Shown here: one piece after another, positions 8,781-16,559 of the stretch
Layout: each line of letters opens with the position of its first letter
Numbering within the stretch: the first letter of the stretch is position 1
Assembly: GCA_947165045.1 (NCBI GenBank)
Contig: CAMUYW010000028.1
Coordinates: forward strand, 1-40,019
DNA length: 40,019 bases
From: an uncultured Fibrobacter sp.
GTDB lineage: Bacteria; Fibrobacterota; Fibrobacteria; Fibrobacterales; Fibrobacteraceae
Direction of reading: 5' to 3'
The notes under the pieces: generated by a model
The model's input: the letters and a program-made list of their open reading frames with translations, nothing else
Told to the model about the DNA's origin: nothing
The model's database searches: none
Position numbers and translations under genes: made by a program

Positions 8781-9971
8781 CTACTCTTCTCCGAGGTATT
8801 CGACAGCGAAGATGAGCGTTGCACCGCCAGGAATCGGGCCTGCGCCGCGGCTACCGTAGCCAAGGCCAGGCGGCACGACGAGGATTCTCTTTTCGCCAGG
8901 GAGCATGCCCTGTACGCCGAGTTCCCAACCGCGAATCACATTGCCAGCGCCGAGTTCAAACGCAAACGGCTGTCCGCGATCACGAGAGCTATCGAACTTG
9001 TAGCCATTGACCATCCAGCCCGTGTAATGCACAACAGCGCGGTGTCCAGAACGGGCCGGATCACCTTCACCCTGCTTTACAATAGCATAGCGCAAACCTT
9101 CAGGACCGTTCTCGTACTTGAGGAGAGTCGTATCCGGGAAGAAGTCCATATTCTTTGCAAGTTCCGGATCCACATCGGAGGAGACCATCTCGACACGGAA
9201 CACGAGCGTAGAGTTCGGCGGAATCATCGAGAAAGCCATAGCACCGTAACCCATCGCCGGAGAAACGCGCAACCAGCGCACACCGCCTTCGCGCATACCA
9301 TCGAGACCAGCTTCCCAGCCCTTGATCATCTTGCCTGCACCCATCACAGCTTCGAGCGGCTTGCCCAAATCTTTGGAGCTACCGAACTTACGGCCCGACA
9401 AGAGCCAGCCCGTGTAATGCACCTTGATGGAATTGCCCGCAGCATTTAGTTTACCTGTACCCGTCTTTTCGTCGTAGACCTTGAGGCCGCGGCCCATGTC
9501 GCGCCATTTAAGCTTTTCAACATCGGCAGGGAATTTATCTGCTTCAAGCGGTTGCTCAGCATGAACAAGTTCAACATAAAACATCAAGTCACTATTAGGC
9601 GGAATGCCTTCGAGAGAGTTGTCGCCATAAGCCATTGCCGACGGCACCGAGAGCTTTCGGATTTCACCGATTTTCATGCCCACAAGACCTTTATCCCAGC
9701 CTTCGATTACCTGTCCCACGCCAATCGTAAATTCAAGAGGACTCTCACTGTAATAAGAGTTTGCAAAATAAGGAACTTCAACCGTGGAATCCGTAGCGGA
9801 CTTGTTCACAATGGCACTATCTACAGCCAAGTAGCCTTTATAATGGACCTTAATCAACTGACCTGCACGAATGGGCTCCCCACTACCTTCCTTGACTGTT
9901 TCGGACTTGAACGGAACAGCCCAAGCAACACTACAAGCAAGCAACACAAGAAAAAACTTTATTTTTAGCAT
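8781..9971 (-). CDS. Exported peptidyl-prolyl isomerase with three FKBP domains
   Basis: A 396-residue FKBP-type prolyl isomerase, expected to catalyse cis-trans isomerisation of Xaa-Pro bonds in exported proteins. Residues 1-18 are a signal peptide (cleavage after AWA; LLAC inside it makes a lipoprotein signal conceivable but less likely). Three FKBP domains follow at ~25-137, ~161-264 and ~291-394. The third is canonical (Tyr316, FDSS at 326-329, VIRGW at 345-349, GYG at 371-373). The second has FGSS in place of FDSS, and the first has an insertion and lacks that motif, so only the third may be fully active while the others may serve as chaperone or binding modules. AGGAG precedes the ATG. 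Most bacterial FKBPs have one or two domains, so three is uncommon. Confidence 0.92.
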   Translation of the reverse strand: MLKIKFFLVLLACSVAWAVPFKSETVKEGSGEPIRAGQLIKVHYKGYLAVDSAIVNKSATDSTVEVPYFANSYYSESPLEFTIGVGQVIEGWDKGLVGMKIGEIRKLSVPSAMAYGDNSLEGIPPNSDLMFYVELVHAEQPLEADKFPADVEKLKWRDMGRGLKVYDEKTGTGKLNAAGNSIKVHYTGWLLSGRKFGSSKDLGKPLEAVMGAGKMIKGWEAGLDGMREGGVRWLRVSPAMGYGAMAFSMIPPNSTLVFRVEMVSSDVDPELAKNMDFFPDTTLLKYENGPEGLRYAIVKQGEGDPARSGHRAVVHYTGWMVNGYKFDSSRDRGQPFAFELGAGNVIRGWELGVQGMLPGEKRILVVPPGLGYGSRGAGPIPGGATLIFAVEYLGEE

Positions 9972-10043
9972 AATATCTCCTATCTTATAAAATAGAAAAT
10001 GCTAGTTTTTAAAAGTAATGATTTATCATAAACGGATTTAAAT

Positions 10044-10607
10044 ATGCTATCAATCATCATCGTCATCGCGATTGTGCTATTGTCCATCATCCTCGCCGGC
10101 ATCGGCATCTATGTTGGCACGCGCAATTCCGACGAAAAAGAGCCGTCCAAACCGGTCATCGACGTATCGGGCCAGTATGCCGCCATCGGCCGCCCCGCAC
10201 GCGAGACGCTCACCGCTGTAAAGCCATCCGAGGCTTCCATCAGGGCGTGGCTCGAAACACAAGATTTAACACCAGAACAAAGGTTATCCTACATCGAGCA
10301 GTGGAACAACACGCTAGAGGAAACCATCAAGACGATTGACGAAGGGGACAAGAACGGCACCGCCACTTACAGAATTGTGCTTGGTCCCAAAGGCAAGAAT
10401 TATTGTAAATTCGTCAGCGAGGAAAATTTCATCACCCGCGAACAGATTCGCAATCACGCGGAAATTTTACCCCCCTATGTCTTGGGCTGCGACTGTAAGC
10501 TTTTACCGAAGCAACCCTGGGAAAACCCGAGTAAATCCGGATGGAAGGCTGTAATCCCAACACACGGAAACACCTATAACGTCCCGGATTGGAGGCAACT
10601 TGCGTAA
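10044..10607 (+). CDS. Membrane-anchored protein of unknown function, overlaps the PorV-like gene
   Basis: A 187-residue protein with one N-terminal transmembrane helix (residues ~3-25) and no lipobox, then a Pro/Ser linker and a soluble domain of ~130 residues containing four Cys, two of them in LGCDCKL. No family recognised. It overlaps the next gene by 8 bp, and the downstream gene's ribosome binding site lies inside its last codons, so translation is coupled. A weak GGA 8 nt before the ATG is the only start signal. The context suggests a partner of the outer-membrane protein encoded next. Confidence 0.7.
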   Translation: MLSIIIVIAIVLLSIILAGIGIYVGTRNSDEKEPSKPVIDVSGQYAAIGRPARETLTAVKPSEASIRAWLETQDLTPEQRLSYIEQWNNTLEETIKTIDEGDKNGTATYRIVLGPKGKNYCKFVSEENFITREQIRNHAEILPPYVLGCDCKLLPKQPWENPSKSGWKAVIPTHGNTYNVPDWRQLA

Positions 10608-12765
10608 GTCACTATTATCTGCTATTCTTTTGGCACCTGCCATGGCACTCGCCGCAGGTTCCGCCATCATCACCCTTCAAATGCCCGTTGGCGCTCGCCA
10701 GCTCGGTATGGGCGAAGTCGGTGCGGCACTTGCCGATGATGCAACCGCCATGTACTACAACCCAGCAGGTCTTGCATTTGGACCTCTTGCCGATGAATGG
10801 AGAAGTTCATACAAGGCAGACGCAAAGCAGGCTCCGTTTTTCACGCACATGGCATCCCGTTCCAAAAACGGATTTTTTGACAAGAGCGAACTTTGGGCCG
10901 GTACCGCTAAGGGTATTTTAAAGTTCGATGGCGAACAGTGGGTAGACTACTATTCCGTAACACTGCAAGGCAACGCAAAAATCAAGGACGCAGTTCGCAC
11001 CTACGTAGGCACGGAACGTGGACTCGATGAATACACGCGCGTAGTGAAAGCATTCAACGACGTGAAAAACGCAGATGACGAATCCCACGTGGTCGAAGTC
11101 AAGATGCCTTGGGACTTGGTCGTCAAGGACACCATCACCGCCGTTCTCTACGAAACCCTCACCGAGAAGCTCTGGGTCGGAACGCCTAAGGGACTTTACC
11201 GCTTTGACGGCAAGGGCTGGAAGTCCTTTGAATCAGAACTCGGCGAACGCCGCATTACGGCTCTCACCAAGCAAGGCGCCTCCCTCTGGATCGGCACGGA
11301 CAACGGTCTCTTTGTTTACCGCAACGGAGCGTTCGAACAGAAAGGCAAAGTTCTCCCAAGCCAAAAGATTAACGCTCTCGTTTGGTCCGAAAACCGCAAG
11401 GAACTTTACGTAGCAGTCGATGGCGCAGGCGTTGCCCGCCTCATCCCAAAGAAGAGCTCAAACGACAAAGACCGCTGGAGCTTGTTCAACCAAGAAGACG
11501 GCATCATGGACTTGAACCCGACCGCACTCGCCGTTGACAGCTCGGGTCACGTTTGGGCAACTCACAAGGGCGGTCTCTCGCACTTTACGCTGCGCAAGTG
11601 GGAACAAGTTCAGTTCGCAAACAACACTGTAAACGATGTTTCTGTAGACCGCAAGGGTGCTATCTGGATTGCAACCGACCTCGGTGTCTGGCGCCACCTG
11701 CCGGATTACGCCACAGCAAGCGGCCGTAAGGCAGAACTCGAACGCAGTTCCAAGGAAGACCCAGAAGCCACAAAGCGCGATGACGAATGGACACACTACC
11801 ATCAGGGTAACGGTCTTTCAACAAACAAGGTCTGGGCAGTTCTCCCTGAAGGAAACGACGTTTGGTTCAGCACGGCAAACGGCATGGAGCAGTACAAAGA
11901 TGCCGACTATCAGCTCACAGCCTTCTACGAAAAGCTTTTGCCGGTTTTGAACATTCCTGACCTTTACCACCTCTATGGCGGCATGACCATTCCGCTCAAC
12001 GACTGGGGAACGCTCGGTGTTTCCGTGAACTTCGTTTCGTTCGGTTCTACCGTTGTTTCTGGCGACCTGGATGCAGATGACCTCGTGGCATACAACAGTT
12101 CTGAAATCGTTGGCGGTATTAGCTACGGTACTCGTTTTCCGAACGACTGGGGCTTAGGTCTTTCTATCAAGTTCTTCTACTCCGACTTGAGTTCTGGCGC
12201 TGGCGCTGGCGAAGAAGAAGCCACGACATTCGGTTACGCATTCGACATCGGTGTTTTGAAAAAGAATCTCTTTGTTCCGAAGCTCAACTTTGCATTGGTC
12301 CTTGCCAACATCGGTCCGAGCGTTTACTACGTAGACAAGACGATTGAAGACCCGATTCCTTTGACCTGGCGCCTCGGACTTTCTTACGAAATCTTGAGCA
12401 TGGCCGATTACAAATGGACAGTCGCATTCGACTATAACCGCGAAGTTGTCAGAGATGACGACAAGGGCAATCCGGAACCGTTCTACATCGCCTGCTGGAA
12501 AGACCTCTTTGATCCTGACGATGATACGAACTCCTTCCTCCAAGGCGTTTTCAACCTCGGTACAGAATTTATTTATTCCAACACGATTGCACTTCGCGTG
12601 GGCTACCTCTACGACCGCACGGGCAAGCGTAACGAAGTGGACTTCGGTGTGGGCGTGATGCTCTCTGACGTGTTGCAGTTCGACTGGGCTACCATCAAGA
12701 ACGTAGGCCGTGCAGACGGCGTGCGCGATGGCCAGATGCGCTTCGGCATGCTGTTTAAGTTCTAA
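10600..12765 (+). CDS. PorV/PorQ-like outer-membrane protein with inserted beta-propeller; TTG start
   Basis: A 721-residue exported protein. The start is TTG at 10600, four bases after a perfect GGAGG, and gives a clean signal peptide (RKSLLSAILLAPAMALA). Residues ~25-60 (GARQLGMGEVGAALADDATA, then MYYNPAGLAF) match the hatch region of the PorV/FadL-like family. Residues ~85-440 then form propeller blades of the two-component-regulator type: LWAGTAKGILKFDG, LWVGTPKGLYRFDG, LWIGTDNGLFVYRNG, VWATHKGGLSHF, IWIATDLGVW, VWFSTANGMEQY. From ~455 to the end the protein resumes as an outer-membrane barrel with the terminal aromatic of such proteins (MLFKF). PorV is a shuttle/attachment component of type IX secretion. 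A propeller inside it is unusual. Family and topology are inferred from motifs. Confidence 0.8.
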   Translation: MRKSLLSAILLAPAMALAAGSAIITLQMPVGARQLGMGEVGAALADDATAMYYNPAGLAFGPLADEWRSSYKADAKQAPFFTHMASRSKNGFFDKSELWAGTAKGILKFDGEQWVDYYSVTLQGNAKIKDAVRTYVGTERGLDEYTRVVKAFNDVKNADDESHVVEVKMPWDLVVKDTITAVLYETLTEKLWVGTPKGLYRFDGKGWKSFESELGERRITALTKQGASLWIGTDNGLFVYRNGAFEQKGKVLPSQKINALVWSENRKELYVAVDGAGVARLIPKKSSNDKDRWSLFNQEDGIMDLNPTALAVDSSGHVWATHKGGLSHFTLRKWEQVQFANNTVNDVSVDRKGAIWIATDLGVWRHLPDYATASGRKAELERSSKEDPEATKRDDEWTHYHQGNGLSTNKVWAVLPEGNDVWFSTANGMEQYKDADYQLTAFYEKLLPVLNIPDLYHLYGGMTIPLNDWGTLGVSVNFVSFGSTVVSGDLDADDLVAYNSSEIVGGISYGTRFPNDWGLGLSIKFFYSDLSSGAGAGEEEATTFGYAFDIGVLKKNLFVPKLNFALVLANIGPSVYYVDKTIEDPIPLTWRLGLSYEILSMADYKWTVAFDYNREVVRDDDKGNPEPFYIACWKDLFDPDDDTNSFLQGVFNLGTEFIYSNTIALRVGYLYDRTGKRNEVDFGVGVMLSDVLQFDWATIKNVGRADGVRDGQMRFGMLFKF

Positions 12766-12800
12766 TTGCGGCGGTGTTGCCGCAGTTGGCAGAACCAAGC

Positions 12801-12856
12801 AGTGTCATCCTCGCGAAGGCGAGAATCTAGATGCTCGATCAAGTCGAGCATGACGA
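12801..12856. repeat. Interspersed palindromic repeat (copy A)
   Basis: Two short hairpin units in tandem: GTCATCCTCGCGAAGGCGAG ending in AATCTAG, and ATGCTCGA-TCAAG-TCGAGCAT followed by GAC. Related units occur near 16.46, 31.4 and 31.75 kb, always between genes. Confidence 0.65.
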
Positions 12857-12869
12857 ATAAAAAAGAAAC

Positions 12870-12894
12870 GCCAGGTGATGAACCTGGCTTTTTT
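12870..12894 (+). terminator. Rho-independent terminator after the PorV-like gene
   Basis: Stem GCCAGGT / ACCTGGC with loop GATGA, then six T on the plus strand. It lies in the convergent gap with rsmG; the other strand has a T-rich stretch 3 nt past the stem, so partial activity both ways is possible. Confidence 0.85.
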
Positions 12895-12913
12895 GCATTG
12901 TCAGAATGACGGA

Positions 12914-13678
12914 CTACTCTTCCCTTTCGAGAATTATAAGCGCGCGGTCTTGCGTGCTGTTCGGGATGGTGTAAAAATGTTTCCCGATAAACTTGTAACC
13001 GAAATCTTCGGGATAGAACGTCTTGAGTTCGTCAGCAACGGCGGGGCCTTTCATAAAGTACACGCGGCCGCCCACCTTGAGTGAATTCGCAATGCGCGGA
13101 AGCGTTTTTTCCATGAGTTCAAACGCGCGGCTGATTACACCATCGACAGGGATGGTCATGCTGCGGCTCGTGACCTTGTGACCGAACACGTCAATTCCCT
13201 TGAGGCCCATTTTCTCGATGACCATGTTGAGGAAGTTGATGCGGTTTGGGCGCGGTTCGCACAAAGTAAGCTGAATCGACGGATTCACGATTTTGAGCGG
13301 AATTCCGGGGAATCCGGCACCACTGCCAACGTCAATCATACGGGCGGGCCACTTCGGCACGTAAGCGTTAATGAGCGTGCAGTCGGCATAATGGCGTTCG
13401 ACCATCGTTTCAAATGCATTGAGGCGAGTTAAATCCTGGTCATCATTGTTCGCACGGAGCAACTGGTGGAATTCCCAAATTTGTTTGAGCGTTTCGGGCT
13501 GGAGTTCCACACCGTAGTAATGCAAAAGCTTGTCGAGGCCCGCAAGCGAGGGCGTCACACGTTTGCCGTTAAAGAGCGGAAACTCCGTGCGGGGAGCCTT
13601 CATGTGAGGGATAAAGTCCTTGCCAAGCGCACTTGCGCCACGGGGTTTGGAATTTTTTGACCAAGAAGAATTTGCCAT
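12914..13678 (-). CDS. rsmG: 16S rRNA (guanine527-N7)-methyltransferase RsmG
   Basis: A SAM-dependent Rossmann-fold enzyme that methylates G527 of 16S rRNA in the small subunit. The SAM-binding loop is MIDVGSGAGFPGIPL (about residues 115-129), preceded by the typical NAFETMVERHYADC segment and followed by LCEPRPNRINFL and the VDGVISRAFE block. Length 254 from the ATG at 13678; an ATG 33 nt further upstream and one ~75 nt downstream (MKAPRTEF) are alternatives, and none has a strong ribosome binding site, so the N-terminus is uncertain. The first ~40 residues (MANSSWSKNSKPRG...) are extra compared with the usual protein. Convergent with the PorV-like gene and divergent from the next. Confidence 0.92.
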   Translation of the reverse strand: MANSSWSKNSKPRGASALGKDFIPHMKAPRTEFPLFNGKRVTPSLAGLDKLLHYYGVELQPETLKQIWEFHQLLRANNDDQDLTRLNAFETMVERHYADCTLINAYVPKWPARMIDVGSGAGFPGIPLKIVNPSIQLTLCEPRPNRINFLNMVIEKMGLKGIDVFGHKVTSRSMTIPVDGVISRAFELMEKTLPRIANSLKVGGRVYFMKGPAVADELKTFYPEDFGYKFIGKHFYTIPNSTQDRALIILEREE

Positions 13679-13799
13679 ACCACCAAATCTAGAAAGAATT
13701 AAGGAATCCATCCAAGCCCGACACTTCGATTCAAAAATTTTTCAAAAAAAAAACAAGCCAAAAGGATCTCTCGCTGGTGTTTATATAAGGGAGGTTCTT

Positions 13800-15203
13800 T
13801 TGAATCAAATACTTTTTATTTTCGCACTCGCTGTTTTCGCAATAGCCCAAGCCTACGCCGAAGAAACAACCGCACCACCGCTAGATGCTGCGCAAATTTT
13901 TGAATGGTGGGACGACGGCATTATCACGCCCGAACAAGCCGACGAAATCTTTTCACGGATCGAAGAAAGAAACTATGACGAAGCCTGTTTACTCGCCGAA
14001 GTTTATGCGCAAGAATCCTGTACATTTTCCAACAAAACTGTTGAAAAGAAAACCCGCAAAAAACGGAAATCGAAAACCGCAGAAAGCGCACACCCCGTAA
14101 AGCAAACGCAGTCCACAAAATCCGCGCAACCGCCATCAATCATCCCGCACGGGCACTTTACATGGAAAGGCCAATACGATAGCGACGGTCATTTAAAAAA
14201 GCATCGCAAAGAATTGCAAATCCAATTCTATCATTTCAAGTTCCAGCTCGGTTCACAGGAGTTGCTCTCTTACCGGCGCGATGGTTTCGAAGCTCATTTC
14301 GGACAAATTTCCACATTGGAATTCCACAGTCATTTGCCACTCGACACACTATGGGGCTCTACTATTTTCTTTTCCATCGGTAAATTTCAAATAAACGCGC
14401 ACATTGACACGAGCAAAGCGTTCCATGCAGGGATCGATTTTCACCCCAACCGTTCAAACCTAATTTCAACTTCATTTTGGAAATTTCTAAATGCACACGC
14501 CATCGCATTACAAGCGCACACCACGCTAGGACAAGTTTCCGCTTGGTACCAATTCGGGCAAGACCTTCCGCTCGTCAAGATTCAATTGCAAAACGAACAG
14601 AAGCACCTCTCATGGAAGACGACCGCCTACATCCATGGCGATTCCATCCCGCAAGGGATCAACTTGAGCAAAGGCATCGCCGAAAACAGCCTCTGGGCAT
14701 CGCAGACCGTCAACGTCCAATGGTCCGAAGCACTCAACACGATATTCTCCGCCAAGGCACGCGTGCTCAGACCCATCGCAACGGACTCCGTAAGTGCCCG
14801 ATTCAAAACGACCTTGACCTCTGGTCCCGAGCGTTTACGCACAAGCTTGAGCGTAACTTGCATCGAGGCAAGCGAAAACTGCGACCGCACCGAATGGAAC
14901 GGGGACGTCGAATCTGCATGGAATACGCTCATGTTCAAAGCGAGCGCCAAAGTCCGCCGCGAGTACAGCCGTACACAACCGCCCAAAATCGAGCTCGGCA
15001 CAAGCTACCGTTCAAGGCACGCACTAATCAAGCTGGCTATCGCTTTTCCCAAAACGAATCCAAGCAAAGGTGTATCCGTGCAAAACGAAATAAAGCTCCT
15101 CAGCGACTGGTTCAAAGGCGATTTAGTCTTCGCTTTTAAGAAAACTAAAACCAAAACATTCAGTCCTAGCTACGCTCATTTGCAAACAAACCTGAATTTT
15201 TGA
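13800..15203 (+). CDS. Exported protein of unknown function; TTG start
   Basis: A 467-residue protein with an N-terminal signal peptide (NQILFIFALAVFAIAQAYA). The start is assigned to TTG at 13800 because GGAGG lies five bases upstream and the signal peptide begins there; the open frame extends further 5' only into the rsmG promoter region. Residues ~25-75 are acidic and helical (DAAQIFEWWDDGIITPEQADEIFSRI is split here only as description of composition: short WDDG and PEQADEIF motifs). A Lys/Thr-rich linker follows, then ~330 residues of alternating hydrophobic/polar pattern (HFTWKGQYDSDG, HFKFQLGSQELL, FEAHFGQISTLEF) like an outer-membrane beta-barrel. No family recognised. Confidence 0.65.
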   Translation: MNQILFIFALAVFAIAQAYAEETTAPPLDAAQIFEWWDDGIITPEQADEIFSRIEERNYDEACLLAEVYAQESCTFSNKTVEKKTRKKRKSKTAESAHPVKQTQSTKSAQPPSIIPHGHFTWKGQYDSDGHLKKHRKELQIQFYHFKFQLGSQELLSYRRDGFEAHFGQISTLEFHSHLPLDTLWGSTIFFSIGKFQINAHIDTSKAFHAGIDFHPNRSNLISTSFWKFLNAHAIALQAHTTLGQVSAWYQFGQDLPLVKIQLQNEQKHLSWKTTAYIHGDSIPQGINLSKGIAENSLWASQTVNVQWSEALNTIFSAKARVLRPIATDSVSARFKTTLTSGPERLRTSLSVTCIEASENCDRTEWNGDVESAWNTLMFKASAKVRREYSRTQPPKIELGTSYRSRHALIKLAIAFPKTNPSKGVSVQNEIKLLSDWFKGDLVFAFKKTKTKTFSPSYAHLQTNLNF

Positions 15204-15326
15204 GACATTTTATCCCAATGGTAACCTTTTTTTAAGAAGTGGACACATTTGTAACCACTATTTTTTTCAACTAACAGGTTTACAGCCGCAAAGAAATCTA
15301 TTATTAATAGTACCCAAACACTCTCA

Positions 15327-15371
15327 GACTCCTTTAGGTTCCCTCCTTTGCCTGAAGGAGTCCTTTTTTTT
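15327..15371 (+). terminator. Rho-independent terminator overlapping the next gene's promoter
   Basis: A stem of about 12 bp (GACTCCTTTAGG with CCTGAAGGAGTC, one T-G wobble) and eight T on the plus strand, ~125 nt after the stop of the exported protein gene. The -35 box of the following gene lies within the stem's 3' side. Confidence 0.85.
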
Positions 15372-15376
15372 ATCTT
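15348..15376 (+). promoter_or_regulatory. Sigma70-type promoter embedded in terminator; predicted leaderless start
   Basis: TTGCCT (15348-15353) and TATCTT (15371-15376) are separated by exactly 17 nt. The -10 box ends 6 nt before the ATG at 15383, so transcription would begin at about the start codon, and there is no Shine-Dalgarno. Inferred from spacing only. Confidence 0.5.
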
Positions 15377-15382
15377 AGAGTC

Positions 15383-15769
15383 ATGTATTTCATTGCAGCC
15401 ATTGCCGGATCTATCTTTTTTTTGCCATCCATCGCACTAAATATTGCGCTTGCGCTTGGGGCACCACTTGGCATGTACGCCATGAACGGCCGCCACAGGA
15501 TCGTTCCGCAAGAAGTTCGACGTGCATTCATATTGCCGATTATTATGCAATTCGTGGCGTTGTTTACCATTTTGAGTGCAGGCCACGTGCTACCGGAAAC
15601 CATTCCATTCGGGATTACACGCATTCTCGCTTTTTTCTTTGCGGTTTACCTGACGTTTTACACGGCAACGGTTTTCTTTAGTCTGAGCGCCAAAGAACGC
15701 CATGTGATGGGGCCACTTGCAACAGCATCGACCATTTGCTTTTGGATTGTAGCCGTCGGAACAATTTAG
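15383..15769 (+). CDS. Small four-helix integral membrane protein, unknown function
   Basis: A 128-residue hydrophobic protein with about four transmembrane helices (residues ~3-30, 48-68, 75-97, 105-127) and a short basic loop (NGRHRIVPQEVRR). No family recognised. The stop codon TAG is immediately followed by the ATG of queH, so the two are cotranscribed and translationally coupled. The ATG has no Shine-Dalgarno but sits 6 nt after a good -10 box. Confidence 0.75.
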   Translation: MYFIAAIAGSIFFLPSIALNIALALGAPLGMYAMNGRHRIVPQEVRRAFILPIIMQFVALFTILSAGHVLPETIPFGITRILAFFFAVYLTFYTATVFFSLSAKERHVMGPLATASTICFWIVAVGTI

Positions 15770-16450
15770 ATGAAGAAAGAAATGGACAAGCAGACAAAAA
15801 CAGCACCCAAGCACAATTACCAGGTCGACCTAGACCGCATCATTCGCCGTTTAGAAAAGACCGGCGAAGCACCAACGCTTTTGCTGCACGCCTGTTGCGC
15901 TCCATGTAGCAGCTATACCATCGAATACCTTTCCCAATATTTTAAAATAACGCTTTTCTATTACAACCCCAACATCGCTCCCGCCGAAGAATACCAGCAT
16001 CGCGTGAACGAAATTAAGCGATTTGTCGCCGAATTTAAAACAAAATATCCAGTTACACTTATCGAAGGCGAATACGATCCGAAAAAATTTTACGATGTTG
16101 CCCGCGGACTTGAGCATGAACCCGAAGGCGGCAAGCGCTGCCGCAAGTGCTTTGAACTCCGACTCGCCGAATCCGCAAGACTCGCCAAGGAACTGAACTG
16201 CGACTACTTCACCACAACGCTCACCATCAGCCCGATGAAAGATGCCCAAGTGCTCAACGAGGTTGTGCAGGAGCAATGCGATATTTATGGCATCAAACGC
16301 CTCCCGAGCGATTTCAAGAAGAAAGGCGGCTACAAGCGTTCCATCCAGCTCTCGCGCGACTACAATCTTTACCGCCAAAATTTCTGCGGATGCGTGTATT
16401 CCATGCGAGAAGCACAAGAACGCGAAGCGAAACAAGCTGATAAAAAATAG
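15770..16450 (+). CDS. queH: Epoxyqueuosine reductase QueH
   Basis: A 226-residue cytosolic enzyme of the QueH (formerly DUF208) family, which reduces epoxyqueuosine to queuosine in the wobble position of certain tRNAs, using iron-sulfur chemistry instead of the cobalamin of QueG. The signature HACCAPCSSY lies at residues 40-49; further conserved Cys occur in KRCRKCFELRL and FCGCVYS, consistent with 4Fe-4S ligation, and YYNPNIAPAEEY and TTTLTISPMKD are family blocks. Full length. The ATG abuts the stop of the membrane protein gene; another ATG four codons on (15782) is possible. Confidence 0.93.
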   Translation: MKKEMDKQTKTAPKHNYQVDLDRIIRRLEKTGEAPTLLLHACCAPCSSYTIEYLSQYFKITLFYYNPNIAPAEEYQHRVNEIKRFVAEFKTKYPVTLIEGEYDPKKFYDVARGLEHEPEGGKRCRKCFELRLAESARLAKELNCDYFTTTLTISPMKDAQVLNEVVQEQCDIYGIKRLPSDFKKKGGYKRSIQLSRDYNLYRQNFCGCVYSMREAQEREAKQADKK

Positions 16451-16454
16451 AAGA

Positions 16455-16486
16455 GTCTTCCTGGAGCGGAGCGATAGGATCCAGGA
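16455..16486. repeat. Interspersed palindromic repeat (copy B)
   Basis: A ~30-bp unit (GTCTTCCTGGAGCGGAGCG then ATAGGATCCAGG) that is nearly identical to the reverse complement of the second unit of copy D at 31797-31826. It lies right after the queH stop codon. Confidence 0.65.
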
Positions 16487-16545
16487 CAGCGGTATATGGC
16501 GAGAAGAGTTGGCGGTCGGCAGAACATAAAACTTCGTTTTTATAT

Positions 16546-16551
16546 TATAAT
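16546..16551 (+). promoter_or_regulatory. Consensus -10 box of the Ser-rich FISUMP gene; predicted leaderless
   Basis: A perfect TATAAT ends 8 nt before the ATG at 16560, and there is no ribosome binding site between. No convincing -35 box was found. A start of transcription at or within 1-2 nt of the ATG is inferred. Confidence 0.45.
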
Positions 16552-16559
16552 TCTATAGA

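Noticed and set aside
13620..13799. N-terminal extension of the exported protein upstream of TTG 13800
   Set aside because: It would cover the start of rsmG and bury the signal peptide 60 residues inside the protein.
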